DNA of 64,000 nt from Sclerurus mexicanus. Taxonomy: Eukaryota > Chordata > Aves > Passeriformes > Furnariidae. The first letter of the stretch is position 1. The number at the start of each line of letters is the position of its first letter. A model generated the notes under the pieces. It saw only the letters and a list, made by a program, of their open reading frames with translations, searched no databases and was not told the origin of the DNA. A program made the translations under genes and the position numbers. The stretch lies in contig VWZF01005910.1 of assembly GCA_013396755.1 (NCBI GenBank), positions 54,452 through 118,451 on the forward strand, read 5' to 3'. This document shows, piece after piece, positions 34,901 through 49,500 of the stretch.

Positions 34901-35180
34901 AGAGTAAACTCTGTCTGTATGCCAAAATGAAATCATTATTAATAGGCAAAGGAGATAAACTGAACTAAGTGTTACACAACGGTCTTTCTTTAATGAATAA
35001 TTAGAAAAAAAATTGCACAGGGAGTAAGTAAAAAAAAAGGTTTCAAAGAAAGTGGGGAATTCTGCAACATCATTTGACATTATAAATAGATAAAAAATTT
35101 TTATTTTAAGGAATATAATTTTTTTCTGCCCATATATTTTTGTATAAAACCATCACAGATAGAACCAGTATTTCTTTTCC

Positions 35181-35206
35181 TTTATTTATTTATTTATTTA
35201 TTTTTT
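35181..35206 (+). repeat. (TTTA)n microsatellite
   Basis: Five pure TTTA units ending in a T run. Confidence 0.9.
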
Positions 35207-35779
35207 AACTCTGGTTATTACCAGTATTTGCCAGGAATATTACTAGCACTTCTGGTACATTTCCTTTGTTCCTGATAAAACATCTTAATGAGTGGGGGCT
35301 TTCCCAGGGCGGGGGAGTTTTCTGGCCAGTGAGAACAGTCCTGTTCCATTCCTGCTCTTCTTGCTGCATGACTGTCTAGGAGAGAGCTGCAAACTGCCCC
35401 TGCCAGGGGATCTAGTAGTGCTCTGGTATGCAAGGCACCTCTGCACTCCCGTGGGACACTGTTGTGCCAAAATACACAGCTCTATAATTTACTCCACAAT
35501 CATGTGTTTTGTATTAGTCAATTATGCTACTGAAGTTTGGTGTTTTGTTTTGTTTCTGTTTTGGTTTTTTTCCTGTTTAAAAGATGTTGTTAATCTTTAT
35601 AGTACACTGAAAGGGATTTTCCTCTGTATTAACATTTGTCAGTGTGGTGGTGCATAATTCTCCTTTAGCAGCTATGAAGTCTGTATTAATAGTTTAAATA
35701 CTGTGAAGTATTTTTTCAATCCATTTCTTTGGAGCAGTGTAGGTTAAAATAGTTTCTCCCTCAACTGTTGGCCATACTG

Positions 35780-35860
35780 TTTTGGGTTTTTTTGTTTGTT
35801 TGTTTTTTCATTTTGGCTTTATTTTTGTTTTTTTTTTTATTTGTTTGTTTTGTTTTGTGT
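35780..35860 (+). repeat. T/G-rich low-complexity tract
   Basis: T runs broken by single G or GG (gtttgtttgtttttt pattern). Reading frames through it give Phe/Leu-rich nonsense. Confidence 0.9.
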
Positions 35861-36434
35861 AAGTTTTGCAGTTTTTACTTGCCTTTCAGAGGCCAACAGC
35901 AGAAACAGAAAGTTCATGGAAGAGCCCTTAAAATAATTTTGACTATTTCAGGCATTACCTGATGAGCTACAAGTAGCCAGCTAGGACAGATCCTATAGAG
36001 GAAAAAATGGTTTGAGTTAAATTCCTCTTGGGCACAAACTGTTACCTTCACTGAAGTAAACTGGTATTTTAGAATATATGCTGGATTAGTTTTACCGGGG
36101 ACTTTATAATATACTTTGCAAATATTCGTAATGTGGGGTTTTGTATTTTTTCAGCTTTCTGCAGCTGGTGCTCTGTGGTGTTTCATTTTGTTGTGGGGAG
36201 GTACAGTACAGGAATCCACAGCTGTGGTGGAAGCAGAAACAGCACAGCATTGCACAGCAAGTACTTATCTGGCAGGTCCTGTCTGAGTCGAGCTGATCTG
36301 CAGATTTTCCATGAGAAATGGTAAGACTGAAGACCCTTTACAAGGATCCTGAGTGTAATTCTGGGACAGTATCTGTGTGCCAGAAATTTAAACGAGATAT
36401 CAGGCTGTCGTCTGGTAGGTTTGTTGTTGTTAGG

Positions 36435-36520
36435 GTGGTTTTTCTTTTTTTTTTTTGTTTGGTTTTTTTTTTTGGTGGTTTTTTTTTTTTTTTGGTTCGT
36501 TGGTTGGTTGGTTTTTTTTT
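36435..36520 (+). repeat. T/G-rich low-complexity tract with (TTGG)n
   Basis: Long T runs joined by GG, with a ggttcgttggttggttggtt stretch at about 36494-36513. Confidence 0.92.
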
Positions 36521-39500
36521 CTCCTGGAGGTGTGGTAGTGGTATGCTGTGTTTCACAGCCATATTCTGTGGCTTTGAAGAAAGAACCGAAGCTGTGCCTT
36601 TCTGTTTGAAAGTTGAAACTTTTATCAAGTGTTAAAAGCTAGGCTCCAAAGGCACCTGTGATGAGATCAGTGGACCTGTGATTTTTGCTGCTGGATTAAC
36701 AGTCATGGAAGTGGCTTAACTCATGATATGGTTTTGTAGCATTCCTTTCTTTGTTGTCATACTTGGCTTTAGTGTTTTGTTTAACACCTCCATGTGAATT
36801 AAACTGAAGTTTCTCTGGAAAATATATGAACTATGTACAAATTGTGTTCTCTGTTTCTATCCTGGTGAAACACTCCAAGAAGATGGTCAGTAATTTTGAG
36901 GTGAAATTTACTTTCTTCCGTGAAAGTACCTGGATCTTTTTGGAAAAAGGACAGAATCCTTTATAGCATATGCTGAGGCTCTGTGCTACCTTTGCAGCAT
37001 GAAGGCTGGCTTGGGCATGTGATTTGAGGATAGATGTGAGTTATGATCAGCCAGAAGTTTAATAGAAGTTTCTTCTTGTACCATCCTGCCCACTGTGGGG
37101 CTGGACTTGAAAGTGTTTATAGCTGTCAGGATAGATTAATAATTAGTAGTGGAATGCAATGGCTCTCTGGTGGAAGAATTATCTGAGTAAATGTTGAGGC
37201 CGGGCCCTTTGGGATGGATTTCTCTTTTTTTTTATAAATTCTTGATCTGGCAGTTATTCAGAAAGGTTTTGTACACTATGTAGTTACTGTATGTGATGAA
37301 ATATTGCATGGGGTGAATTATATCACATTAAATATTGAATTTTAAAAAATTCCTAGACCAAGAGAATAATACAAACCAATGAGCTACTGGATACTATTTG
37401 TAAATCAGCAGCTTGGTTCTTAGAAAAATCTGCTTACACTCATTGAAAAAAAGGCTAATTTTGTGGGAATGATTAATGTATTAGGTGAGTCAGTTATCTT
37501 TCACTAAGAGTACACTGGCTGCAAAATCGTTGGAATAAGCTCTGGCTTGAGTAAGTCTGCAACAAATGACAAACCGTATTTGCAGCTGAATGCTTCTAAG
37601 AAGGTCTGCAAGAAGTTTTTAAGGAAATGTTTTCGTGCCTGTAAGTTCTCTGTTATTCCAGCAGAGGGTACTTTATCCTCTAGGAAGCTAGGTGTGGGAA
37701 AGGTAACTTAATGATTCCTATTTCCTCTTATTTCAGATAGGGCAATAAAAATTAACTTCAACAGACTGACCGCATAAAATTAAAAAATGCTAAAACATAC
37801 TGTTAGGCTACAATATGTTCTTAGGCTGGGATTGGAAAAGGCAGTCAAATTCAACAGCAGTCCGATTTCTGCCCTGCTACCAAATGCTTCATTTGCCATT
37901 CAAGAATTACTGCAGTTTGTTTATCCTTAGAACGATTGCATTATCAACTTGATGCTTAAGAGCTGCTTCACTCTCATTTCACTCAGCTGATAGATACAAC
38001 ATGAAACATTTTTTATTCTGAATACCCAAAATCATTCTAGTTGAAGAGTATTTTGCTTTTTTATAGTTACTTAAAACCCCTTCTTTCTGCCACTGTACCC
38101 ACAGCTACAGCAGCTGATGTTTAGGAGAATATGTATTTGTGGGTTACTCTGATAGTACCTGCTTGCATCTGTTCTCTGCTCTGCTCACTGGTGACTGGGG
38201 GAATACTTTTTCTGAGTTCTCCTCTTCTCTGGTATTTTTTTTAAAGTCAGTCATCAGGAGGCAGTCCTGAAGTAAGCTTCAGGCTGTCAGTCCTGAAGTG
38301 CAGAGAAAGTCTTCTGATATGAAAGCATGAGGGAGGGCAGTGACCACTGTGTATTTGAAAGGATAGAAGGGTGAGGGTCTGTAGTTCTGTTGCAGCATTT
38401 CAATGAGTCCCTGTTACTCAGAGTTGGTTTCCATTTAAAGCAGCATTTCAACTCCTCATGGATATTGGCCTTTTTGTATGATTTCTAAATAGAGTAATTT
38501 TGTCCACTGATCATGAGAAGAAAATGCAGGGAGTGCTCTGAGAGACCATTATGTCTGTGTCTATACTTCAGATGATTTGGCCTCTTTGGATTTTTCAGCC
38601 GTCATGACATTTTCAACACACCCACTGATAAACTGCCTAACTGAATAGTAAATAACATAGCAGCTACTAATATTTTTCATTTTTTTCATCTTAGTGAGAG
38701 GTATAATAATGCTGCATATTTTAATTTCAAAATTCTGTATCATTTGCCCTAAAGAAACCCAAACAAGCAGTACTGTGAAAATGGTCAGTGCCAATCATTT
38801 CCATGCTTCCATGGCTAGGTTGATCTTGCTGTTACTAGGAGTTTGCCCTTTGGTGTATGGGACTTTTATTTTTTTTCCCTAATATGTGTCTGAGTCAGGT
38901 AGGCCTGTAATTAAAATCTAGCTGTGTCCCTCAGTTTTAGAGCCTTTCCTTCCCTCTTCTAGTTTTGAATTTTCTTTCAGAAATGACACGCTGTTGTTTT
39001 CTATTTATTATTTTCTATTTATTGGGAAAGAAAGCCCTGAGTATATCAAAGAGGAATAACATGTCTAAATACAGGTATAACCACTTAACTTGATTCTGTT
39101 TTTTAAACCAATATTCTGCATGGCTGAAGATATATGGAAAAACTTTGGCATGGATCAGTAGAAGACATGTCATGCTCTCTACCAATTATACAAGAAGCTT
39201 GGGCAATTAATCTCTTAGCGCAGGCACTTTGGTAAGCTATTTTACTAACATGGGATGATTCCAGTCCTGAGTACCAATCCAAGATCAATGTTGTCTACAC
39301 ACCAGACAGACAAAAGAGGGAGGAGGAACCCAGGACAGATTTTCCAAAATCATATGAAGGATTAGTGCCAGAATTGCTACTTGCTAGTCCCTTGCAATCT
39401 TGGTTGACTCTGTTGCCTTTCAAAGTGGAAATAACTTTGGAGGAGACAGACCCATTTATAGTTGATTTCATGTATTTTGTTTGAACTGAAAAGCAGTTTG

Positions 39501-42500
39501 CAAAGGGCTAATGACTGGCTAACTGAGATGGTAAGATTGTCACAGATGAAGAATGTCTATGTTAGTAATTAATATATTTTAAATAGGAATAAGTAAACTT
39601 TGAACCACTGCAGTCTATAACAACAGGTCACCATTTATTAAAGGTATGTATTAGCTTAGTAATATTTTTGAGAAGTTTGCAAGTGAATATTCATATGTAT
39701 ATCTTTACATATCTGTTATGACATCTGGCTATAGTAGAATTACAGACTGGAAAAAAATGAACTCCATTGTCTTCAAAAATGTAGATGGATAATAGTTTTA
39801 TATAATATACACATTGAATTCCTGATGTTGTTTTCTTCAGCAGCTGGAAAGCCTCTCACTGTCAAAGAGGCATTCAGTATGTTTGACATTAAGGGTGGGG
39901 GAATGTTTGTGTAATTATAAATGTTAGACTTGCAAACGCCTTTTGATTGCAACAGCCTGAACTTCCACATGTCAACAGGAATTGTAACTTCACAAGATAA
40001 ACCTTGGTTTATGTACCTTGGCACCTTGCTCTTTTTTTATATAATTTCATTATGTGTATCGCTAAAATGTAGCTGAATTTTACATGTGTGCACGTTTCAG
40101 ATGAGACACTTAGATAATGTAAGTATTCTTAACCAAACATTCAGTTGCTACAGCTACTGTGTGCAGCTGTAACAGTTTTGGTATTGTGATGAAAGCTGAA
40201 ATCACACCGTGTATGAGTAATTACCTGCGATCATACAGGCTTGTGATATCTTGTGCACTGCTGCTGAGTCTAGTATTAGTTTTAGAAAGCCTGTTGGTTA
40301 CTGAGGTCTAAACATTTTCAAGGAACCTTACCTGGTTCTTTCCTAGTTATGTATCATGGAAAACTTCAGTGCTTTATAGTGTGTCCATGGTGCTTCACAG
40401 CTGTTTTTTTCGTGTTGTTGTGATTTTACTATCTTGTATCATCTGGAAGAATTATTTAAGAACTTGCTTACGGATTCAGAAAATAGAGTGGCTGCAGGAA
40501 GAAAGAAAGAAGATTGAAGCTGGCACCATGATTGGAGGATTGCACCTTTAGACTGTTTATTTTAGTACAGTAAATAAAGTGTCTGTGTGCTTCTCATCCT
40601 TTCTTAGATAAAATTACTTTCATGTGCATGACATGTGTTGTCTAATCCTGGAAATGATCTCAGAAAAATGATAACTCAGGATGTATTGAGTTTTGTGCAA
40701 AGTGTTTCTGTGCTATGGGAGAACCCCTTGAGACATGCTAACAAGAAAGAAAAAAAGAGGAAAACCATACAAAGTAGCAATGTTATTTGTTGGATGATAA
40801 TGGCCTATGGAGATCTCGAAGGTTTATGCCATCTCTTTTGTAATTTCTTCCTGCATATATATCTGTTAAATGCTTACTGCAGCAGTGCTTCAACCGCACC
40901 TACCCTAACAGGTGCAAATATAGCATTTGTGGTGTTGTGGGACACCCTCTCTGACATTGCAGATCTTGAAGGAATGTGTGTGATGTAGCACTCAGTTCAT
41001 GGACATCTATGCCAGGTGAAAAGCATTCCTGCATAATGTCCTGATGCATATTAATTAGTCAAGCGAGGTACTCATGTGATGTAAATGAGATCCTTTCTTG
41101 GAAATGTGCTGATTCATATCGCAAGTCAGAATTTAACCCAGCAGGCCTAATAAGGAGAAATTACAATCTGTGTTGCAAACAACCTAAATTGATTTTTGAT
41201 GTGTTCAGGGAGAGATGCATGTAGGATGTTTTATTTTAGTGATTAATGGTTCATCATGTTAATTTTATTAGTGTGATGAGAGAAGGGATATTATCTGTAA
41301 AGGCTGTGGAAAGATGGCAGCTTTCAAGAGAGCTGGCGTGGCTTACAAATTGTGGGAGGTTTGATGATAAGACTGGAAATGCTGGAAGAGAGGAACACAA
41401 CGGGAGCACGTGGAGAAGCAGAGTTGGGGAAGCCTTGTTTTGTAGGTGCACTTCTTTTTCTCTGAACTTCATTGTTTGTGTATCCTGAAGGTTCTTCTCA
41501 CTCCATTTCCTCATGACTTTCTGTTGAATTACAGTGCTCGCAGTCTGGACTGCTTACTCTATTACCTAGTGTGCACACAGAACTGTGCTGAACCCAAGTG
41601 ATCAAGGTATTTCCCTACTCTGTCAGTGACACCTTTCTTCTTGATCTCTAAGTTGCTGGGCACCACACTGAAAGAAAAGCACGAGTTGCTGCAGCTTTAA
41701 GCCTTGCTGTACCTGGGTGCTTGATGTTTGTGAATTCACATTATGAAGGTTAGCTGCTTCGGAGCACCCTAGGAAAAGGCAAGCTACATGATAAATCCCA
41801 ACAAGCTGAATGGAGAGTTGCTTGGGAGAGATCTTGGAAAGAACTTCAGGTGGGGTGATGCCTTAACCAGTGTTATTGTCTGTGACACCAGTCTCCTTCA
41901 GTGCAGGATCCCTTTCCTGAAATTAGATATTAGATGTCCTTTTTTGTTCAAAAACTCTTACTGTTCTGTTCCTTGCCTGCCACTCCCAACGCGTGCTATG
42001 CACTACCTCAGCACTTAAAAGGCAGCAGGCTTGCATTTGGTTCCTTCCTCTGCCTGAGGGACCTCTAATCAGCGTCTCCTATCTTCCAGGAAAGTATCCT
42101 GGCTATAAAACACTGAGGTGGAATGGTTGCAGTGTCTCCTTTTGAAGGTGTTTTGCTGTGCATGGAATAATTAAATATTAATTGAGAGTGCAAAAGAAGA
42201 CCAGTTTGCTGATTATCTCACACATCTAGGAGCAGGGAGTCATGGGTTTTAAGCCCTAGCTCCAGGGAATGCTTCTCATTAGTCTTGCAGTCTATCTTCA
42301 GCCTGATTTTCTAAGGATGTCCTTGATTAGATTGTCACATCTTAGGGAAGCAATGGAATGTGGAACTATCCATAGATATGAACAGAAGTGAAACTGGTTA
42401 AAATTAAAATGGTACTGGAGATGTCAGCTATCTTGAGCAATAGCAGCTGAGTGTGCTGATATGAATGGTTAAGTAACAGTGATGATGCTGAGTATCTAAT

Positions 42501-44860
42501 TTTGGAACTTAAGCACGAAGTCAAGCATCTAAATTCTACCTCTAGTATACTTATACAGCTATAACCATGCATGTCAATGCATGCTGAAAATGTGAGGTAT
42601 TTTTACAGTCCCATTGAACCTCTTGTGCTGCTATCACTGCTTTGATCCTTTTTGGGTTGTGTGGTTCTCTCAAACCTCCTATTTTCACAGCTTTCCATTT
42701 CCATGTACATTTCCACTTATTCTACTGAGAATCTATCAGTTCCTTTTTGCTAGATTCCATGTCTAAAATTGCTTCTTCAAATGCACTATGTCATGTAATC
42801 TGCTGAAAGCTGATTGTCTTACCAATAGTTTCAGTAGGTTTTTTTTTAGCTTTCATAACTTATTGTAGTGCTTTCTGATACCATATTAACCAACTTGACT
42901 ACTGTTTTGTTCTTTCTGCTCACTTTTTGTTTCTTACAGGAACTAATCGATCTATTTTATTAGAATTATTATCCTAGTTTGTGTTGATTATTTTACTGGA
43001 TAGTCATTAGTAATCACCTTTTGAGAGATTAATGGCTCATCCAGTATATTATAGAAATGTATAAAGATTGAAATAGTAGAAACTTTCTGTTCTAGTAACA
43101 TTTTTGTCAGTGATCTGCACTCTTCCTCTGTATGGAGGCTATGCAGATTATAGGACTTTGTTCTATTTCTTTAATAATAAGTATGATCATCAAGAAAATA
43201 ATAATTTTTTGCTTCCAGTACTGGTTCAGAAGGAACTGGGATGATAATTATATTTTCAATCTCTAATCTGATATGCTTTTCATTGTAAAGTAGTAAGTAG
43301 TGATAATGGTCTTAAAAATTGTGGTGGGTGTTAAAGTTAGCGCTCTACTGCAAACCAATTTTTTTATCAGAATCCAGAAGCAGTCAAGAAAGCTAAACTG
43401 GTTGTGGTAGTTTGTTTTCACTGTCTAAAGGCTTTGCTAATATGTAGTATGCTTGTAAGATTCTTCCTGTAGCTAAGAAAACCCCACATAAACCCAGCAA
43501 TTTCTGTAATAAAAGATGTGACATCTGTAAATGCCTACTGTCTAGTAATTGTTAACACAGGAGATGATGTTGTAGACATCAATTTTTGGAGCAGTTCCTA
43601 TTCAGGAAGCTTAAATGCCAGAGGCAGCTGTAGTGATCAGTATTTTGAAAAAGTGTGTCTCTTATTGCAGTACCTTACTGGCAGTTCCAAGCATTGTGTT
43701 TTGTCTGGGAATAAGAAGAGAATGTATTAGAGCAATACCTAATCTTTTACAAACTAAAAAACCTGGTACCAACAGCTTTTTAATAGTAACTATAGAGCTT
43801 TTTTAGATGTCAGAAATATCACAGTGTGGCAGATTAATGGGTATTTTAGTGATACAGAGAACTGCAGTATCTATTTTAGTAAAAGTGTGAACTTTTCAAA
43901 ATAGTATTTATTTTATCTGAAGGACACATGGATATTAGTATTAGTCCATTTTAAAGAAAATGGATCATGACATTTTAAGAACGTCAGTAGAGGTAGTTTT
44001 GACTATATGCTTACCCACTGATTGAAAAATGCAATGTACTTTCATTCAGCCCCAACACAAAATATCTATGCCTCTTATCTATGCAGAGACAGAGTAAGAA
44101 GCATTTATAATACTTTCATTAAGTGTTTGCACTGTTAATTTCATTTTTTTTTCCTGTGTGCTGCATTAAGCCAAGAACAGTAAGTGTAACATATGGTTTT
44201 CATTCAAACTGATGGACTCAATTCCTGTACTCAAGGTGTTTAGCATTGCAATAATTTCTGGTATCATAATTAAAATCTGAATTAACTGCTTCTACACTTT
44301 TTTACTCTCCAGCTCCCAAATTATTTAGTATTAATTATAAAATCTGATTCCCTTTGTGAAATTACCAATGTAACATAAAATTGTTATGATGGTGCTTTTA
44401 GGGGAAAAAGTATGTAGATACGCTTAGAATTGCCCAATTACTAATTTCTTTGTAATTTCCCCATAACAGGGAAGTAGTCAAAAGAGGTTTTGATAGCCAG
44501 CCAAGAAAGTTACATCATAAAGGTTTTAAAATGTCAAATTAAATTCCATTAATTGGGACCTGTTTCTGTGAAACTGTACTGATGCACCTAAGTCAGAACA
44601 GATTGCAATCATGCTGTGCTGTTCCTGGCTCATGTTTTCAGGATATTTATGTTATCAGAATATTTCCTAACTGTGGTTGAATGGAAGGCATGCTAAAAAT
44701 GTCATCAACCATTGTCATGATGAGATGTGCAAATGAACTAAAAGTTCCATTATTTTTTTTGTCAGCTATTTTTCACTCACAAAGCTGTATGTTAGGGATT
44801 TGATTTCTTACTCTTATTTGATTTTAAAACTCTCTGTATGCTTTTCATTTTATTCTTCAC

Positions 44861-44938
44861 TTCTGTTTTTTTGGTTGTGTGTTTTTGCTGTTTAGTTTTG
44901 GTTTTTTTGTTTTTGTTTTTTTTTTTTGTTTTGTTTTG
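44861..44938 (+). repeat. T/G-rich low-complexity tract
   Basis: T runs interrupted by G, of the same type as at 35.8 and 36.4 kb. Confidence 0.9.
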
Positions 44939-46520
44939 GAAGCAGCCTCAAATTTGTTTGGAACTCTCTGATTTCTTTGGTTTCTCAGAGAGACATGAAC
45001 GGTGTATAAACCATATATAAAGTAGCATTGGATAACAACTACCATAAAGTGACAGCTGCAAGCCTCAGCTCAGTGTTTCTTGTTTTATTTTAAAAATAAC
45101 TTTTTTTTTTCTTATGCTTGTCCTTGTCTTTTGTGCATGTTTACAACTCCTGAAACTGTCATTTTGGGTTATTACTGGAAATGCATGGTTTTTATATGGA
45201 AGAGGAGGGTTAAAACTAATCTGGATCATTTCTCCTGCCTTCGGATCATGAGCCTTAATGCCACTTCTGAACTCCTGTGGGGCGTATGCTTTTGAGGAAG
45301 ATTGCAGAGCGGCATAAAAGAAGAGCTACTTCTTAAATTTACATTTAATTTCCTCCATGCACTTCAATTTGGCCTCCAGAAGTTTGTTTAGCAAAATGCT
45401 TAGTAGAGGCAACAGAAGTCTTGAGCACTAATGAGATACAGAAAGATAAATACACTTCATAATAAATTCATGTTACTATCCACTCAGAACAAATTTTAAG
45501 GAGGCATATGAAAATTAAATATTTATAAATAAAATGTACTGAATTGCAAAACAAATTTCAGTCTTTAAGAGGAAGTGGAAGCCTTCTGAGGGCTAAAATT
45601 GCTGTTACAGTAACTGGAAGGCTCAAATATTGCACAAGAGATTTAGCCTGACAGCAGATGAACAGTTTAGGGAAATGAACACCCAAGCAGCTCTGTTTCC
45701 AGTAGCCATAATAGATTCAGCAGATTATACTGGGAAGATTATAACCTCAGGATTGGAGGACTATAAGGTGTTTAATTTTTTGCCAGTGTTAAGCCTTAAA
45801 GATCTATATCTAAAAAACACACTGAAACACTCTGCTGCTAGTTTGTAAAAAGGAGTTCAGACCTTAGCAGACCTTGTCTTCTCAGTATGGATATATTTTC
45901 TTACCCTTATTCTTTGCTTTTCAACTTGCTCTGTCAATTTAATCATCAACTTGTTCCCAAGCCTTTGCCGTGATAGGTGGAGGCTGTCTTTTTCTAAAAA
46001 TAACTTGCAGTTCAAGAAGAATTAACAAAGAGTTTACTAAATTCCTGCTGAAATCTTCATTCAGCTGATAAGCCTTTAAGCTATAGATGGCTGAAAGGCA
46101 GATCTTTGTCTTCATAGAGATTAGATTGCAAATAAATCAGCAATATGGAGATTTTCACCCAAACAATGACTTTGTGCAGATCTTTACAGATCTATACTTG
46201 ATATATACTGTAGGGGTTGATATATGTCATACTTTGTAGGATATTTGTCTCAGGATGAGACACTGAAGAAATACCTGAGAGGAAATTCTTCTTTTAGTGT
46301 GGCCTTTCAATGATGCAATGAAAGAAAGACACATTTTGAGATATCTCTTCTGTTAGGTAGCCTCAGTTTTGCTTTCCAAGAATGTTTTCCTGGTAAGTCC
46401 AGCATTTCCTTCTTTCTCTCTTGAGTCAGAGGACTACCCATGTCACCATTTCCTTGGTAATTATAAGGTCCACCCAAGAATTTCTCTGTTCTTTTGCTTC
46501 TGAGTAATGCCATTTCACTT

Positions 46521-46570
46521 GCTCTTTTTCTCTCTCTTTTTTTTTCCCCTTTTTTTTTTTTTTTTCTTTT
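46521..46570 (+). repeat. T/C-rich pyrimidine tract
   Basis: Pure pyrimidine run (ctctctcttttttttt...cccctttt...). The Lys-rich ORF on the other strand is an artefact of it. Confidence 0.9.
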
Positions 46571-49500
46571 GTGTGTGTCAATATACCTACATTTGTCAGT
46601 GGCTTCTGTGAACACTGACTCTTGGTTTTGACTGCTGTCTCTTGTACCCCTGGTGGTGCGTATCTCCATTCCCCATACACTGTAAACTAGGAAAAATACC
46701 TAGTGTTTTTGTTTGTTTTGTCCACTTCCAGGTTTGCAAATACAGATGTGCTCCTATTGCATAGGACTTGCTAATGTAAATATTTTCTATGTATATATTT
46801 CTTATAGTAACTTTTGCTTAAAAAACAGAACTGCTGTGGTTTTTACAGAGTTAATTCTTCCTGAATGAGATTTGAACAGATGAAAAAAAAAGAATTAAAA
46901 AGACTTTTCTTGTGCAATTAATTAGTTTCTGGCGTTAAAATAGTGAGACAGGTACTCCCAACAGAACTGGAGAACATACAGTTCTAAACACTCAGTAAAC
47001 ATATTTCTTGGTTGAAGTATTTATTTTCAAATCCAATATATTTAGCAAGTTAGGTGTGCCAGCTGTCTGTAATCAGGAATGGAGAACATCCTGCATCAGA
47101 ACTGAAAGTGAACAAACCGACTGAGGTTGGGATTGCCATTTTAATTGTATAATAGTGAGTGGATGTCAGCAGAAGGGACAAAAAGAAGAAGAGGGAGATC
47201 AGAAGCTCATGGGAGCATGTTACCATGTAAGTGTGCTGGAAGCTCCCAGGACTGTAGTGTTTTGAGCATGTGAACTGGGACTAATTCAAGTGGTAAAGAG
47301 CACAGCTGTCTAAAACAGCAGTACTGAGACCCAGGAATTAAAAGAAGTTTTAAATACAGAGATATTATCAATACCTTATTTTCTGGCAGATAAAAACTTC
47401 TTGTGCTGAAGAATAGATTGTGAGGCTGGAGGGCCAGAGCTGAAGTCTGCCCATTCAGGTTTTCAAGAACCTTGTGCCAGTGTTCTACTTGAGGCACTCT
47501 GGCCTACTGGTCATCACTCTGTAAGCTCTAGGACACAGAAGTAACTTGGTCTATGCATAGCTAGATTTGCGTGGCTGGTGGGAAGAAGTTTCAAAATGTG
47601 ACTTGTACCAAGTCACTCTGACCATTTATAGGAAATCTGAAAGGTCTGATGTTGTCTTCTCAAGATTCATCAGCAGCCTGGGAAGTCTTACAAAAATTGT
47701 ATGAGCTACAGAAATAATGGAAATTGAAAAACTTAAAGTTTTATTCTATGTATACTTATCTATCCTCAGACTTAAAAAAGCAAAGTCTACTCTTTAACCT
47801 GAAATATAAAATATCAAATCTCAAAAGATTTGAAATATCAAATGTCAAAAAGATGTAGCACAGGAACTGCAAAAATATATGTACCAGATTATTTTCAATA
47901 CTTTCTGAAGTATAAAGTTTTTATTTGTTCTAAAAGTATGGAGTTATTTGCTAAAAATAATCCATGGACTCTCATTGTGCTTAGAAACTCTGCAGAATCA
48001 GCTTTCAGGGTTCTCAAATTTATGAACTAATAGTAATACAAATAATTAAAGTTCTAACAAAAAAAAAACCCAAAACATGGGACAACTCAGCAGAGATTTA
48101 GAAATTCTATTACCGGTATAATTAAGTGCTTTTTTTTCTGCAGCTCTGGGGTTCCATAACTATCAATGCTGCGGAAGCAATCTGAAGTCTTCTTAAATTC
48201 TTACCCAGAGACTTTCTAAGGTCGGTCTTGGTGGCACATGAGGAAGTTTATGACTTCAGTTTTGTGAAATTTTAAAGATGGACCTAGCTGGCTGCATTAA
48301 TACAATAAAGGCAAGGACAAAAGCATCTTACATTTAGAGGCTTACTTTGTTATTTACATCTGCACTGAAAAGCTGTTTTGTGCAAACAATTGACTGGTGT
48401 ATAAGAAAAAACTTGCTCCACAAGCACTGTTGGAAAAAAATGTCATAACTGTTCCCTATAGACTGTAGGGACATTGGAGACACTTAAGCAGATTTTATAT
48501 GATTTCAGTAGTCTTACAGTGTTATCTAAGTTTCTTCTGTAATGAAGGGCTAATCAGGAACTTCCTCCTACTTCAAGCTGCAGTTTTATCATCATTGTAG
48601 ATTACCTGCATTCAGGCTGCTGTTCTCTACTTGCAGCTTTTTTTCTTTTCCAGTAGGTGTTTGTTGACTCATATTGGGTTTTATGTTTCTGAAAGATTGT
48701 TGCCTGGAGTGCTTTCACCTGAATTTGGAGGTTAATTTTCACCTTAATCTGTTTCTTGATCTCATTGAATATGAGCACACAAAGGCCTGTAGGAATGTGC
48801 AGCTGAGGGAGGACAGGATTGTTCCATTCTGCAGCAGCCTGAGTTCAGGAGCATTACAGGTACCACAGAGACCTTCCTTGTGAGCATGTAGTTATCCCCT
48901 ATGAGTACCTGTCCATCCCTTCTGAACCAGAGCAGGAATCTTCTTAACTTACTGAAGCAATGTTCTTTATCTTAAATGGTAAAATCAAGTGTGATCAATC
49001 CTGCTCTCAAAGTCTGTGTGTCACTGCATAGTATTATGTAAGAGAGGACTTGTGGTAGGATAGGGGTAGATACTTTTAAGAGAACAGCATTAATTTAAAA
49101 ATCAATTTTCATGATTTTTTCTAAACTTGCTATTATTGTGTGAGTGAAGTAAGAATCTGCTTTTACTGTCCTATCTACTGATGAGTATCACTTGTTGCTC
49201 ACAAGTTCGTTCTATAAACTAACCCTCCTGATTTCACTTAGTTGCAAAAATGAACTGAATTTTATCAACTGAAAGCACTGTATTTATGGAAATCCGTTAA
49301 ATTAATGTAATCGTTTATATTATGTAATTTTGATCTATCGTTTAAAAAAATCATGCTACACAAAAAAAAAAAAACCACAAAAAAAACCCTCTGGCATTTT
49401 ATTGGAATTTAGATTTCCTTCCAGTGAAACTGTGAAGAACAGGTTTAATTCTGGGAACTGCTGCCTGTGTGAATAACGCCATGAAATAAACAGCTAGAAA

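Noticed and set aside
35292..35657. 121-codon ORF upstream of PTGER4 in a GC-richer piece
   Set aside because: Its second half is a Phe/Leu/Cys-rich read through a T/G tract. It has no homology I recognise and no supporting exon signals.
46307..46680. Lys/Arg/Glu-rich ORFs on the - strand
   Set aside because: They are produced by the pyrimidine tract at 46521-46570 on the + strand.
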